From the NCBI GenBank assembly GCA_947451385.1, contig CANFYZ010000022.1, positions 1-45,542 on the forward strand: a DNA stretch of 45,542 bases, given 5' to 3'. Made by a program: the position numbers and the translations under genes. Of this stretch, positions 24,737 through 33,505 are shown one piece after another (within the stretch, counting starts at the first letter, position 1; every line of letters begins with the position of its first letter). The DNA comes from Comamonadaceae bacterium. Lineage in GTDB: Bacteria > Pseudomonadota > Gammaproteobacteria > Burkholderiales > Burkholderiaceae_C. The notes below the pieces were generated by a model. That model was given only the letters and a program-made list of their open reading frames with translations. It did no database searches and was not told the origin of the DNA.

Positions 24737-26965
24737 TCACAGACCGATCAGACCGCCATCTTGGCGGGTGATCACAATCGTGGCTGAACGTGGGCGGCCC
24801 GGCTTGCCATAGCCTTGGTTACCCGGCCACAGGCTTTGCGGTTCCTGGCCCGACGACACAGGCTTAGACAACTCACCCGGGTGCTGGATGTTGACAAACA
24901 GGGTGCGGCCGTCAACGGTTTCCGTGATGCCGGTGACTTCAGAACCCTTGGGTGCCAACAAGAAGCGGCGCAGCTTGGCTTCACCCAAAGTGGCCCCCAC
25001 AAAGGTCTCTTGTGTGCCGGTTTGTTCAACGCCATTGACCAGCATTTTGTTTTTGACCGTGACTTTGCCACCGTCGCCCACCTGACCGGGGATGGCGGCG
25101 AGCAACATGCAATTGGTTTCATCGGTCATCGCGTTGTCGTCGGTCTGAATCCAGCAAATGCCTGTCGCCTTGCTGAACCACAGGCCGTCTGGCGATGAAA
25201 ACGCGTTTTTGGCGGTGAGCCCGGACACGTTGGCGTCGCCCGCATCTTCCTCGGCACCGAACAAGAAAATATCCCAGACAAAGCCCTTGGCGGTGGAGCT
25301 GCTGCCCGCTTCTTTGAAACGGATGATGTGGCCATTCGGGTTGCCCGTGCCTTTGTTGCCGTCCAGGTCCATGTAAGCGCGGGGATTGGCCGCATCCACT
25401 TTGCCCGGGGTGCGGTTGACTGCATTGTTGTTGGTCAAAGAGAAATAAATTTCGCCATTGCGGTGGTTGACGGCCCCCCACTCAGGTCGGTCCATTTTGG
25501 TGGCGCCCAAAGCGTCTGCGGCCAAACGGGCATTGACCCACACATCGCCTTGGTTGGCAAACTTGTAGCCACCGAAGTTGGCCACCCGCGGGTCAGTCAA
25601 GCTCAGCTCCAGCCATTCGCCTTGACCGTTGGCATCAAAACGGGCGACATACAGTTTGCCCTCGCTCAGGTATTTGTCGCCCGCGGTCATGCCTGCGCCC
25701 ACATCGCGGGGGTCCCACACCGCTTTGGTCACGAATTTGTAGATGTACTCGTTGCGCGAGTCACAGCCCATGTAAAAAGCCAAGGGCTCACCCACTTTGG
25801 GCACACCGCACACGGCGGCCTCGTGGGCAAAGCGTCCCATGGCCACGCGCTTGGCGGGTGTCGAGTCGGGGGCCAAGGGGTCAATCTCGAAAATGAAGCC
25901 AAAGGTGTTGGCTTCGTTGCGGAAGTCTTTGTCCGCACTGGCCGCCGTGGCCGCCAGGTTCCAGCGGGCAAACCGATCGTCCGAGCTGGACACCGTATGC
26001 CAGCCTTGACCCACGGCCTTGGTCACGCCCGCCGCTGGTGCGGCCGTGGCCACGCCATAGCGTTTGCGCGAGGCCACTTCTTTGGCGGACAAACCCGCGC
26101 CTGTGCCTGTGCCTGTGGCCTGAAAGTAAAAGGCCCAGTTTTCTTCGCAACCCAAATAGGTGCCCCAAGGGGTTTTGCCATGACCGCAATTGTTCAAAGT
26201 GCCGCGCGACATGGCACCCGAAGTGTCCCAACGGGTGACCATCAGGCTGCGGATGTCGTCAATGTCCGCACGCGGTCCGCTGATGCGAGCCGGTGTTTGG
26301 GCGGTGAAGCGACGGTTCAAAGGCGAGTCTTGTTTGACCCGCCAGCCTTGGGGGGTGTGGACGATTTCCACCACCGAGATGCCATGGTGGTTGATTTCTT
26401 TCAGCACTTCCAACTCGGGGCGAACGCCCAGGTCCCAGTTGCCAAATTGGTCGAACTTCTTGCCGCTCACGCCGTTGCTGGTTTGGCCGTTGGGATGCAT
26501 GAAGTGCGCATCGGCCGAGCTTTCGTGGTTCACACACAGCACCGCGCGGTGGGTGGCTTGCTCGGTGTAGCGGCCTTGGGCATCGATGTAATAGAGGTCC
26601 ATGCCATCGTGGTGGTCACCGATGCGGCGCGACCAGTCATCGGTTTCAATGCCTTGGTTGGAGTAAGCAGGCAAACTCGAATCCAGCGCATCGCCTGTGG
26701 CGTGCAGCACAGTGTATTGGTAGCCGGCGGGCAACATCACGTTGTCCAGCAAGCTCTTGTCCAAAGAAGCAAAGCCCAAGGTGGGCGCAGCTGCCATGCC
26801 CGAGGCAAGGGTCGCGCAGCCGGGCAACAGGGCCAAACCGGCCAGACCCAAACCACCGCGCAATAAACCACGGCGAGCCGGGTTTTGCAGAGATTGGGCT
26901 AAGACATCTTGAAAGTGGGGGTTGTTCGAGAGGTTGCAGAGGGTATCTGGGTGGGCGTGTGACAT
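24737..26965 (-). CDS. phoX: PhoX-family alkaline phosphatase (DUF839)
   Basis: 742 residues from the ATG at 26965, which has AAGGA 6 bases upstream. The N-terminus has a twin-arginine motif (Arg31-Arg32 in NPARRGLLRGG) before a hydrophobic stretch that ends in LLPGC, so it may be a Tat-exported lipoprotein (Cys50). The body has PhoX blocks: YSNQGIETDDWSRRIGDHHDGM, VLCVNHESS, CGHGKTPWGTYLGCEENW, MGRFAHEAAVC, YMGCDSRNEYIYKFV, RPEWGAVNHRNGEIYFSLTNN and TVDGRTLFVNIQHPGE. PhoX enzymes use calcium and iron to release phosphate from esters in the periplasm or outside. A Pho-box-like sequence upstream fits phosphate-starvation control. Confidence 0.9.
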   Translation of the reverse strand: MSHAHPDTLCNLSNNPHFQDVLAQSLQNPARRGLLRGGLGLAGLALLPGCATLASGMAAAPTLGFASLDKSLLDNVMLPAGYQYTVLHATGDALDSSLPAYSNQGIETDDWSRRIGDHHDGMDLYYIDAQGRYTEQATHRAVLCVNHESSADAHFMHPNGQTSNGVSGKKFDQFGNWDLGVRPELEVLKEINHHGISVVEIVHTPQGWRVKQDSPLNRRFTAQTPARISGPRADIDDIRSLMVTRWDTSGAMSRGTLNNCGHGKTPWGTYLGCEENWAFYFQATGTGTGAGLSAKEVASRKRYGVATAAPAAGVTKAVGQGWHTVSSSDDRFARWNLAATAASADKDFRNEANTFGFIFEIDPLAPDSTPAKRVAMGRFAHEAAVCGVPKVGEPLAFYMGCDSRNEYIYKFVTKAVWDPRDVGAGMTAGDKYLSEGKLYVARFDANGQGEWLELSLTDPRVANFGGYKFANQGDVWVNARLAADALGATKMDRPEWGAVNHRNGEIYFSLTNNNAVNRTPGKVDAANPRAYMDLDGNKGTGNPNGHIIRFKEAGSSSTAKGFVWDIFLFGAEEDAGDANVSGLTAKNAFSSPDGLWFSKATGICWIQTDDNAMTDETNCMLLAAIPGQVGDGGKVTVKNKMLVNGVEQTGTQETFVGATLGEAKLRRFLLAPKGSEVTGITETVDGRTLFVNIQHPGELSKPVSSGQEPQSLWPGNQGYGKPGRPRSATIVITRQDGGLIGL

Positions 26966-27002
26966 GGTTTTTCCTTCAACTGCGCCATTGGACACGCCCT
27001 TC

Positions 27003-27020
27003 GTGACTTATTTGTGTCAG
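27003..27020 (-). promoter_or_regulatory. Candidate Pho box upstream of phoX
   Basis: Read on the minus strand, the sequence is CTGACAC-AAAT-AAGTCAC: two 7-base direct half-sites 11 bases apart with an AT spacer, as in the PhoB consensus CTGTCAT-AAAT-CTGTCAC (5 of 7 matches in each half). A third, weaker 11-base unit (AAGACAAAACG) lies just upstream. The box ends 37 bases before the phoX ATG, leaving room for a -10 (a weak CAATGG is present). Position, spacing and the target gene all agree. Confidence 0.6.
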
Positions 27021-27155
27021 CGTTTTGTCTTCCAATCTTCATATTATTTTTTCATGCTTTCGCTGTTCGCCTGGGCAGATTGCCCTTGCCCACCGGTATG
27101 GAGGCCTCAAGCATGAGAAAATCACCCTCTTTAGAGATTCGGACACTTGGACACC

Positions 27156-28260
27156 ATGGACGCAGAACACATCAACCAAATCGGCTCAACGTTGACAGAC
27201 CTGACCGCTCGTACGCACGAGTTACGGGGGTATCTTTGACTACGATGCCAAGTCAGAACGGCTGAGAACCGTCAACGCATCCCTCGAAGATCCTGCGGTC
27301 TGGAACGACCCGAAAAAAGCCCAAGAACTGGGCAAAGAAAAAAAAGCCCTGGACGGCGTGGTGGTCACCATCACCACCCTCACCAGCGAGCTGGCCGACA
27401 ACCTTGAACTCTTTGAAATGAGCAAAGAGGAAGGTGACGACACCGGCCTGTTGACCATCCAAGCCGAAGCGGCCAAGCTGACCCAACTGGTGGAAGACTT
27501 GGAATTCCGTCGCATGTTCCGTAACGAGGCCGACCCGCTGAACTGCTTTGTCGACATCCAGGCCGGTGCCGGGGGCACCGAAGCGTGTGACTGGGCCAGC
27601 ATGTTGCTGCGCCAGTACCTGAAATACGCGGAACGCAAAGGCTTCAAAACCACGGTGGAAGAAGAAACGCCGGGCGACACGGCGGGCATCAAGAGCGCCA
27701 CCATCAAGATCGAGGGCGAATACGCCTACGGTCTGCTCCGCACCGAAACCGGCGTGCACCGCTTGGTGCGCAAGAGCCCGTTCGACTCCTCGGGCGGGCG
27801 CCACACCTCGTTTGCCTCACTGTTTGTCTACCCCGAGATCGACGACTCGATCCAGATCGACATCAACCCCGCCGATGTGCGCACCGACACCTACCGCGCC
27901 AGCGGTGCGGGCGGTCAGCACATCAACAAAACCGACTCGGCGGTGCGCCTGACGCACATCCCGACCGGCATCGTGGTGCAGTGCCAAGACGGCCGCAGCC
28001 AGCATGGCAACCGCGACATTGCCTGGCAGCGCCTGCGTTCGCGTTTGTATGACCACGAAATGCGCAAACGCCAGGCAGAGCAGCAAAAGCTGGAAGACAC
28101 CAAGACCGATGTGGGCTGGGGTCACCAGATCCGCAGCTACGTGCTGGACAACAGCCGCATCAAAGACCTGCGCACCAACGTTGAAATTTCGGCCACCCAA
28201 AAAGTGCTGGACGGCGATCTGGATGCATTCATCGAAGCTTCACTGAAACAAGGCGTCTGA
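27156..28260 (+). CDS. prfB: Peptide chain release factor 2 (programmed +1 frameshift)
   Basis: The gene is read in two frames. Codons 1-27 run from the ATG at 27156 to CTT at 27234-27236 and meet a TGA at 27237. Translation resumes one base later with GAC at 27238 and goes to 28260, giving 367 residues. The join reads HELRGYLDYDAK, which is the known RF2 sequence. RF2 recognises UGA and UAA. The SPF stop-codon anticodon-like motif is in [12 protein letters not shown], and the catalytic GGQ is at about residues 252-254 in [16 protein letters not shown]. An ATG-only gene caller would lose the N-terminus. pepN begins 2 bp after the stop. Confidence 0.96.
27225..27240 (+). promoter_or_regulatory. 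prfB autoregulatory +1 frameshift site
   Basis: The sequence is CGG GGG TAT CTT TGA C. It has the parts of the classic RF2 recoding site: a G-rich Shine-Dalgarno-like element placed three bases before the slippery CTT, then TGA followed by C, a poor termination context. Low RF2 lets the ribosome pause and slip from CUU to UUU, so RF2 controls its own synthesis. Confidence 0.95.
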
Positions 28261-28262
28261 TC

Positions 28263-30971
28263 ATGCGTGAAGGACAAGCCGTGGCGATTCGCCGCGAAGA
28301 TTACACCGCCCCTGCGTTTTGGATTGAAACGGTCGATTTGACCTTTGATCTGGACCCTGCCAAAACCCGGGTGCTGAACAAAATGCGGCTGCGCCGCAAC
28401 CCCGACCTGCCCGAACAAGCCTTGCGTCTGGACGGTGATGAGTTGAACCTGGCGCGCGTGCTGGTGAACGGCGCGGGCACGTCTTTCAAAATGGACGGCG
28501 CGCAACTGGTGCTGGAGAACCTGCCCAGCGGGGCCGAGCCGTTTGAGCTGGAAATCTTCACCACCTGCAATCCGGCCAAGAACACCAAGCTGATGGGCTT
28601 GTACGTCAGCAACGACTCGTTCTTCACCCAATGCGAGGCCGAGGGCTTTCGCCGCATCACCTATTTCCTGGACCGCCCCGATGTGATGGCCAGCTTCAGC
28701 GTGACTCTGCGAGCCGACAAACAAAAATACCCGGTGCTGCTGTCCAATGGCAACCTGGTGCAGCAAGGCGACTTAGAAGACGGTCGCCACTTTGCCCATT
28801 GGGTCGACCCGCACAAGAAGCCTTGCTATTTGTTCGCCTTGGTGGCTGGACAGTTGGTGGCGCGGGAACAGCGCATCGTCAGCCGCAGCGGCACCGAACA
28901 TTTGTTGCAGGTGTTTGTGCGCCCGGGCGATTTGGACAAAACCGAGCACGCCATGAACTCGCTGATGGCCAGCGTGGCCTGGGATGAAACCCGTTTTGGG
29001 CTGCCGCTGGATCTGGAGCGCTTCATGATCGTCGCCACCAGCGACTTCAACATGGGTGCGATGGAAAACAAGGGCCTGAACATCTTCAACACCAAGCTGG
29101 TGTTGGCGAATCCGGCCACCGCCACCGATGTGGACTTTGGCAACATCGAGTCGGTGGTGGGCCATGAGTATTTTCACAATTGGACGGGCAACCGCGTCAC
29201 CTGCCGTGACTGGTTTCAGCTGTCGTTGAAAGAAGGCCTCACTGTCTTCCGAGACCAAGAGTTCAGCCAGGACATGGCGGGCAGCGACAGTGCCCGCGCC
29301 GTCAAGCGCATCGAAGATGTGCGCTTGCTACGCACCGTGCAGTTCGCCGAAGATGCCGGCCCCATGGCGCACCCGGTGCGGCCCGACAGCTATGTCGAGA
29401 TCAACAACTTTTACTCGGTGACGATTTACGAAAAAGGCTCCGAGGTGGTGCGCATGATGCAAACCCTGGCCGGATCCCCAGGCTTGTCCGGCCGCGACGG
29501 ATTTGCCCAGGGCATGAAGCTGTACTTTGCCCGGCACGATGGCCAGGCCGTGACCTGTGACGACTTTGCCCAAGCCATTGCCGACGCCAATCCGCAGTCT
29601 GAGTTGGCGCGGGTGCTGCCGCAGTTCAAGCACTGGTACGCGCAAGCTGGCACGCCGCGCTTGCTGGCCCAGGGTGAATACGACGCACAAGCCCAGACTT
29701 ACAGTTTGACCTTGGCACAAAGCTGCGCTGCCACGCCCGGCCAAGCAGAAAAGCAGCCCTTTGTGATTCCAGTCAACATGGGCTTGTTGGATGCCCAAGG
29801 TCAGGCGCTGCCCTTGCAGCTGCAAGGCGAAGCGCAAAGCGTGGGCCTCAACCGCACGCTGGTGATGTCGCAGGCCAGCGAAACCTTTGTGTTCGTCAAT
29901 GTGCCCAGCAGTCCCGTGCCCTCTTTGTTGCGCGAATTCAGTGCCCCCGTGCTGCTCGAAGCGCACCTGAGCGATGCGGACCAATTGCTGCTGCTGGCGC
30001 ATGACAGCGACGCCTTCAACCGCTGGGAAGCCGGACAACGCTTGGCGCTGAACCGCGCCCTGGCCTTCATCCGCTCGGGCGCCGATGCAGCGCACAACCC
30101 GGTGTTGGACGAAGCCTTTATCCAAGCCATGCGCGAAGTGCTTCGGCATCCCGAACTGGACGCGGCCTTCAAAGAGTTGGCGCTGACCTTACCGTCTGAA
30201 AGTTATATCGCCGAGCAGCTCGACGAGGTCGACCCGCAACAGGTGCATGCCGTGCGAGAAGCCATGCGTCAGCAAATGGCCCTGGCACTGCAGGCCGACT
30301 GGCAATGGGCCTACACACAGCACCGCGTGCAGGGCGCCTACAGCCCTGACGCACTGTCGGTGGGGCGCCGGGCTTTGAGTGGCATGGCCCTGACGATGTT
30401 GTGCATTGCAGCGCGCCACAGCGGCGACGCGGTGTGGCCAGGCAAGGCCTACCAAGCCTTCAAAGATGCGCCGAACATGACCGAACGCTTCAACGCGCTC
30501 AGCGCCTTGGTGATCAGTGGTCACGCTTTGGCCTCAGCGGCCCTGGACCAGTTCCATGCCCTGTTCAAAGACGAGGCCTTGGTCATCGACAAATGGTTCG
30601 CCCTGCAAGCTGGCGCCCCTGACCATGGCGGGCAAGTCTTGCCTGCGGTGCGCACGCTGATGCAGCACCCGGACTTCACCCTGCGCAACCCGAACCGGGC
30701 ACGCAGCCTGATCTTCAGTTATTGCAACGCGAACCCCGGTGGCTTTCACCGCGCCGATGCGGCGGGTTATGTGTTCTGGAGTGAACGCGTGATCGAGCTG
30801 GATGCCATCAACCCCCAAGTGGCGGCGCGACTGGCCCGGGCGATGGACCGGTGGCGCAAGCTGGCACCCGCTTACCGCGATGCAGCGCAACTGGCCATTC
30901 AGCGCGTGGCGGCCAAGACCGACCTGTCCAACGATGTGCGCGAAGTGGTGACCCGCGCCTTGGCGGACTGA
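28263..30971 (+). CDS. pepN: Aminopeptidase N
   Basis: 902 residues, M1-family zinc aminopeptidase of the E. coli PepN type (about 870). The exopeptidase motif GAMEN is at 265-269, the zinc site HEYFH at 301-305, and the third ligand Glu324 in [13 protein letters not shown]. The N-terminal domain (1-200) is the beta-saddle, and the C-terminal half is the helical domain of DUF3458 type ([19 protein letters not shown], ending [13 protein letters not shown]). It trims N-terminal residues from peptides in the cytoplasm as the last stage of protein turnover. It starts 2 bp after prfB, so the two share a transcript. Confidence 0.95.
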   Translation: MREGQAVAIRREDYTAPAFWIETVDLTFDLDPAKTRVLNKMRLRRNPDLPEQALRLDGDELNLARVLVNGAGTSFKMDGAQLVLENLPSGAEPFELEIFTTCNPAKNTKLMGLYVSNDSFFTQCEAEGFRRITYFLDRPDVMASFSVTLRADKQKYPVLLSNGNLVQQGDLEDGRHFAHWVDPHKKPCYLFALVAGQLVAREQRIVSRSGTEHLLQVFVRPGDLDKTEHAMNSLMASVAWDETRFGLPLDLERFMIVATSDFNMGAMENKGLNIFNTKLVLANPATATDVDFGNIESVVGHEYFHNWTGNRVTCRDWFQLSLKEGLTVFRDQEFSQDMAGSDSARAVKRIEDVRLLRTVQFAEDAGPMAHPVRPDSYVEINNFYSVTIYEKGSEVVRMMQTLAGSPGLSGRDGFAQGMKLYFARHDGQAVTCDDFAQAIADANPQSELARVLPQFKHWYAQAGTPRLLAQGEYDAQAQTYSLTLAQSCAATPGQAEKQPFVIPVNMGLLDAQGQALPLQLQGEAQSVGLNRTLVMSQASETFVFVNVPSSPVPSLLREFSAPVLLEAHLSDADQLLLLAHDSDAFNRWEAGQRLALNRALAFIRSGADAAHNPVLDEAFIQAMREVLRHPELDAAFKELALTLPSESYIAEQLDEVDPQQVHAVREAMRQQMALALQADWQWAYTQHRVQGAYSPDALSVGRRALSGMALTMLCIAARHSGDAVWPGKAYQAFKDAPNMTERFNALSALVISGHALASAALDQFHALFKDEALVIDKWFALQAGAPDHGGQVLPAVRTLMQHPDFTLRNPNRARSLIFSYCNANPGGFHRADAAGYVFWSERVIELDAINPQVAARLARAMDRWRKLAPAYRDAAQLAIQRVAAKTDLSNDVREVVTRALAD

Positions 30972-31014
30972 TCTCAATCAAGCGAACAGCCCAACGAATT
31001 TGGAAAGAGTAACC

Positions 31015-32022
31015 ATGAGTCCACACATCTCCCTTTCGCGCTACCTGGTGGAAGAACAACGCCAGCGCGGCAAGATCCCAGCGCAACTGCGCTTGCTGCT
31101 GGAAGTGGTGGCGCGAGCCTGCAAAGGCATCAGCCACGCCGTCAACAAAGGCGCATTGGGCGAGGTCATGGGCAGCGCCGGCAGCGAAAACGTGCAAGGT
31201 GAAGTGCAGAAAAAGCTCGACATCATTGCCAACGAAGTGTTGATCGAAGCCAACGAATGGGGTGGCCATTTGGCAGCCATGGCCTCGGAAGAAATGGACA
31301 GCATCTACGTGGTCCCCAACCGCTACCCGCAAGGCGAATACCTGCTGTTGTTCGACCCCCTGGACGGCTCCAGCAATATCGACGTCAACGTCAGCATCGG
31401 CACCATCTTCAGCGTGTTGCAAAAGCCAGAGGGCATTGCGGCCGTGAGCGAACAAGACTTTTTACAAGCTGGTGCCAAACAAGTCGCCGCAGGGTACTGC
31501 GTTTACGGCCCGCAAACCATGTTGGTGCTCACCGTGGGTGACGGCGTGGTGATGTTCACACTGGACCGCGAGCAAGGCTCTTTTATGCTCACACAAGAGC
31601 ATGTGAAAGTGCCCGAAGACACGCAAGAGTTCGCCATCAACATGAGCAATATGCGCCACTGGGCGCCGCCTGTGAAGCGCTTTGTGGACGAATGCCTGCA
31701 AGGCAAAGACGGTGTGCGCGGCAAGAACTTCAATATGCGCTGGATCGCCAGCATGGTGGCCGATGTGCACCGCATTTTGATGCGCGGCGGTCTCTTCATG
31801 TACCCCTGGGACCAACGCGAGCCGAACAAACCCGGTAAGTTGCGCTTGATGTACGAAGCCAATCCGATGAGCTGGTTGATCGAACAAGCCGGCGGCGCAG
31901 CCACCAACGGGCAACAGCGAATTTTGGACATTCAGCCGACGCAATTGCATGAACGGGTCAGCGTGATTTTGGGCTCCAAGAACGAGGTCGAACGCGTCAC
32001 CGCGTACCACGCCAACGTATAA
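31015..32022 (+). CDS. fbp: Fructose-1,6-bisphosphatase class I
   Basis: 335 residues from the ATG at 31015 (a GTG/ATG 5 codons earlier is in frame but the start [15 protein letters not shown] matches the family). Signature elements include the metal-binding Glu pair in [11 protein letters not shown], the [22 protein letters not shown] block with two catalytic Asp residues, and [14 protein letters not shown] and [20 protein letters not shown] for the sugar phosphate. The enzyme makes fructose-6-phosphate in gluconeogenesis (or the Calvin cycle where present; no other cbb gene is here). The stop codon lies inside the -10 box of the downstream tRNA gene. Confidence 0.95.
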   Translation: MSPHISLSRYLVEEQRQRGKIPAQLRLLLEVVARACKGISHAVNKGALGEVMGSAGSENVQGEVQKKLDIIANEVLIEANEWGGHLAAMASEEMDSIYVVPNRYPQGEYLLLFDPLDGSSNIDVNVSIGTIFSVLQKPEGIAAVSEQDFLQAGAKQVAAGYCVYGPQTMLVLTVGDGVVMFTLDREQGSFMLTQEHVKVPEDTQEFAINMSNMRHWAPPVKRFVDECLQGKDGVRGKNFNMRWIASMVADVHRILMRGGLFMYPWDQREPNKPGKLRLMYEANPMSWLIEQAGGAATNGQQRILDIQPTQLHERVSVILGSKNEVERVTAYHANV

Positions 32023-32023
32023 T
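32018..32023 (+). promoter_or_regulatory. -10 box of the tRNA-Thr gene
   Basis: A perfect TATAAT ends 9 bases before the tRNA 5' end, the right distance for a transcript that starts just ahead of the mature end. The fbp stop codon (TAA at 32020-32022) is part of the box. The -35 area is poor (around 31995-32000). Confidence 0.6.
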
Positions 32024-32032
32024 TTCACCCAC

Positions 32033-32108
32033 GCCGATGTAGCTCAGTTGGTAGAGCAACGCACTCGTAACGCGTAGGTCACCAGTTCGATTCCGGTCAT
32101 CGGCACCA
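32033..32108 (+). tRNA. tRNA-Thr (anticodon CGT)
   Basis: 76 bases that fold as a standard tRNA: acceptor GCCGATG/CATCGGC, D arm GCTC/GAGC, anticodon loop CTCGTAA with CGT (reads ACG, threonine), T loop TTCGATT, discriminator A and an encoded CCA. Two stem positions are A-C mispairs: the pair closing the anticodon loop (31-39) and one in the T stem (52-62). The molecule is otherwise complete, and the promoter is intact, so I take it as functional. Confidence 0.95.
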
Positions 32109-32122
32109 CTTAAAAACCGCCC

Positions 32123-33361
32123 TCAGCCCACAATCCCTTTGTCTTTGAGCGCCTGGATTTGGGCCGGGGTGAGTCCAATTTCACGCAACACGGCATCGCT
32201 GTCTTGGCCCAAGGTAGGCGCGTTGCGCCGGTGACTGCCGGGGGTACGTGAGAGCTTGGGCACGATGCCGGGCACGGTGAGTTCGCTGCCATCGCGCATG
32301 CGCACCGACTGCAACATACCGCGCGCTTGGTAGTGCGGGTCGGCAGCGATGTCGGCCACGGTATAAATGCGACCCGCAGGCACAGCAGCAGCGTCCAGCG
32401 CTTGCAGCACCTCGCTCACACTGAGTTGTGCCGTCCAGGCGCCAATGGCGTCGTCGATCTCTTTCACGCGCTGCACGCGTCCTGCATTGTCGGCCAGCGC
32501 CGGATCCCAACCCAGGTCGTTGCGGCCCATCGTTGCCATCAAGCGTTTAAAAATACTGTCGCCATTGCCAGCAATCAAAGCGTAGCCGCCGTCGGCACAG
32601 CGGTAAGCGTTGCTGGGCGCAATGCCGGGCAAAGCGCTGCCCGCGGCCTCACGCACGGCGCCAAAGGCGCTGTACTCGGGCAACAAACTCTCCATACAGT
32701 TAAAGACCGCCTCGTACAAAGCGACATCAATCACCTGGCCCAGGCCACTGCGTTGACGTTCGTGCAGGGCCATCAAAATGCCCATCACGCCGTGCAGCGA
32801 GGCCAGTGTGTCGCCAATGCTCACGCCGACACGCACAGGCACCCGGCCCGGCTCGGCGGTCAGGTGGCGCAGGCCGCTCATGGCTTCGGCGACCACGCCA
32901 AAGCCGGGCTTGTCGCGGTCGGGGCCAGTCTGGCCGTAGCCACTGATGCGCAACATGATCAAGCGCGGGTTCAAAGCCAGTAAGTCCTCAGGGCCGAGGC
33001 CCCAGCCTTCCATGGCGCCTGGGCGGAAGTTCTCGATCAGCACATCGGCATCTCGCACCAATTGGCGCACGATGTCTTGCGCGTCCGGGTCTTTCAGGTC
33101 CAGTGCCAAAGAGCGCTTGTTGCGCGACTGCACCTGCCACCAGACCGAAGTGCCCTCCTTCAGCAAGCGCCATTTCCGCAAGGGATCACCCGTCACAGGG
33201 GGCTCGATTTTGATGACGTCAGCGCCGAAATCGCCCAGGGTTTTCGCTGCAAAAGGGCCGGCAATGAGCTGGCCCAGTTCCACCACTTTCAGGCCGGCCA
33301 AGGGGCCGGTGGCGGCAGCAAATTCGGTGCGCACATCAGGGCTGAGGGAGGACGTGGTCAT
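32123..33361 (-). CDS. CaiB/BaiF (class III) CoA-transferase
   Basis: 412 residues. The family pattern starts with LAGLKVVELGQLIAGPFAAKTLGDFGADVIKIEPP, followed by NKRSLALDLKDPDAQ, ADVLIENFRPGAMEGWGLG, ISGYGQTGPDRDKPGFG, and the catalytic Asp184 in GVSIGDTLASLHGVM, which forms the acyl-anhydride. The C-terminal half contains the usual HPHYQARGML-like segment (ADPHYQARGMLQSV). Such enzymes move CoA between organic acids such as succinate, oxalate, formate, or branched acids; the substrate here is not readable. It lies 18 bp after a 41-codon ORF and the ArnT-like gene on the same strand, and is convergent with the tRNA gene. Confidence 0.9.
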   Translation of the reverse strand: MTTSSLSPDVRTEFAAATGPLAGLKVVELGQLIAGPFAAKTLGDFGADVIKIEPPVTGDPLRKWRLLKEGTSVWWQVQSRNKRSLALDLKDPDAQDIVRQLVRDADVLIENFRPGAMEGWGLGPEDLLALNPRLIMLRISGYGQTGPDRDKPGFGVVAEAMSGLRHLTAEPGRVPVRVGVSIGDTLASLHGVMGILMALHERQRSGLGQVIDVALYEAVFNCMESLLPEYSAFGAVREAAGSALPGIAPSNAYRCADGGYALIAGNGDSIFKRLMATMGRNDLGWDPALADNAGRVQRVKEIDDAIGAWTAQLSVSEVLQALDAAAVPAGRIYTVADIAADPHYQARGMLQSVRMRDGSELTVPGIVPKLSRTPGSHRRNAPTLGQDSDAVLREIGLTPAQIQALKDKGIVG

Positions 33362-33379
33362 GAGGGGTCGGATTCAGGT

Positions 33380-33505
33380 TCAGCAAAACATGAAGGCCAA
33401 AATGGCTGCATCGTCGGCCCAGTTGAGCAAGGCGTAGCCCGAGAAGCGGTACAGGTTGTAGATCAACGCTTCAAAGGGCTCAGACCCAAGCATGCTGTCG
33501 CTCAT
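33380..33505 (-). CDS. Small 41-residue ORF coupled to the ArnT-like gene
   Basis: The ATG at 33505 overlaps the transferase stop codon as ATGA, the arrangement seen at many other gene pairs in this window. The product (MSDSMLGSEPFEALIYNLYR at its start) has a polar N-terminus and a hydrophobic C-terminal half, FSGYALLNWADDAAILAFMFC, long enough for a membrane or amphipathic helix. I know of no family. It sits 18 bp before the CaiB-type gene. The evidence is position and composition only. It could be a small accessory to the membrane transferase, or a remnant of a longer gene. Confidence 0.4.
   Translation of the reverse strand: MSDSMLGSEPFEALIYNLYRFSGYALLNWADDAAILAFMFC

Noticed and set aside
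24735..24755. Direct repeat ACCGATCA next to the phoX stop
   Set aside because: Two 8-base copies, one inside the phoX C-terminal codons; too short and partly coding, with no other copies noticed.
25328..26866. Plus-strand open frame of about 510 codons
   Set aside because: It is antisense to phoX, which has recognisable family blocks throughout. The product is low in plausible secondary structure and is a codon-bias shadow.
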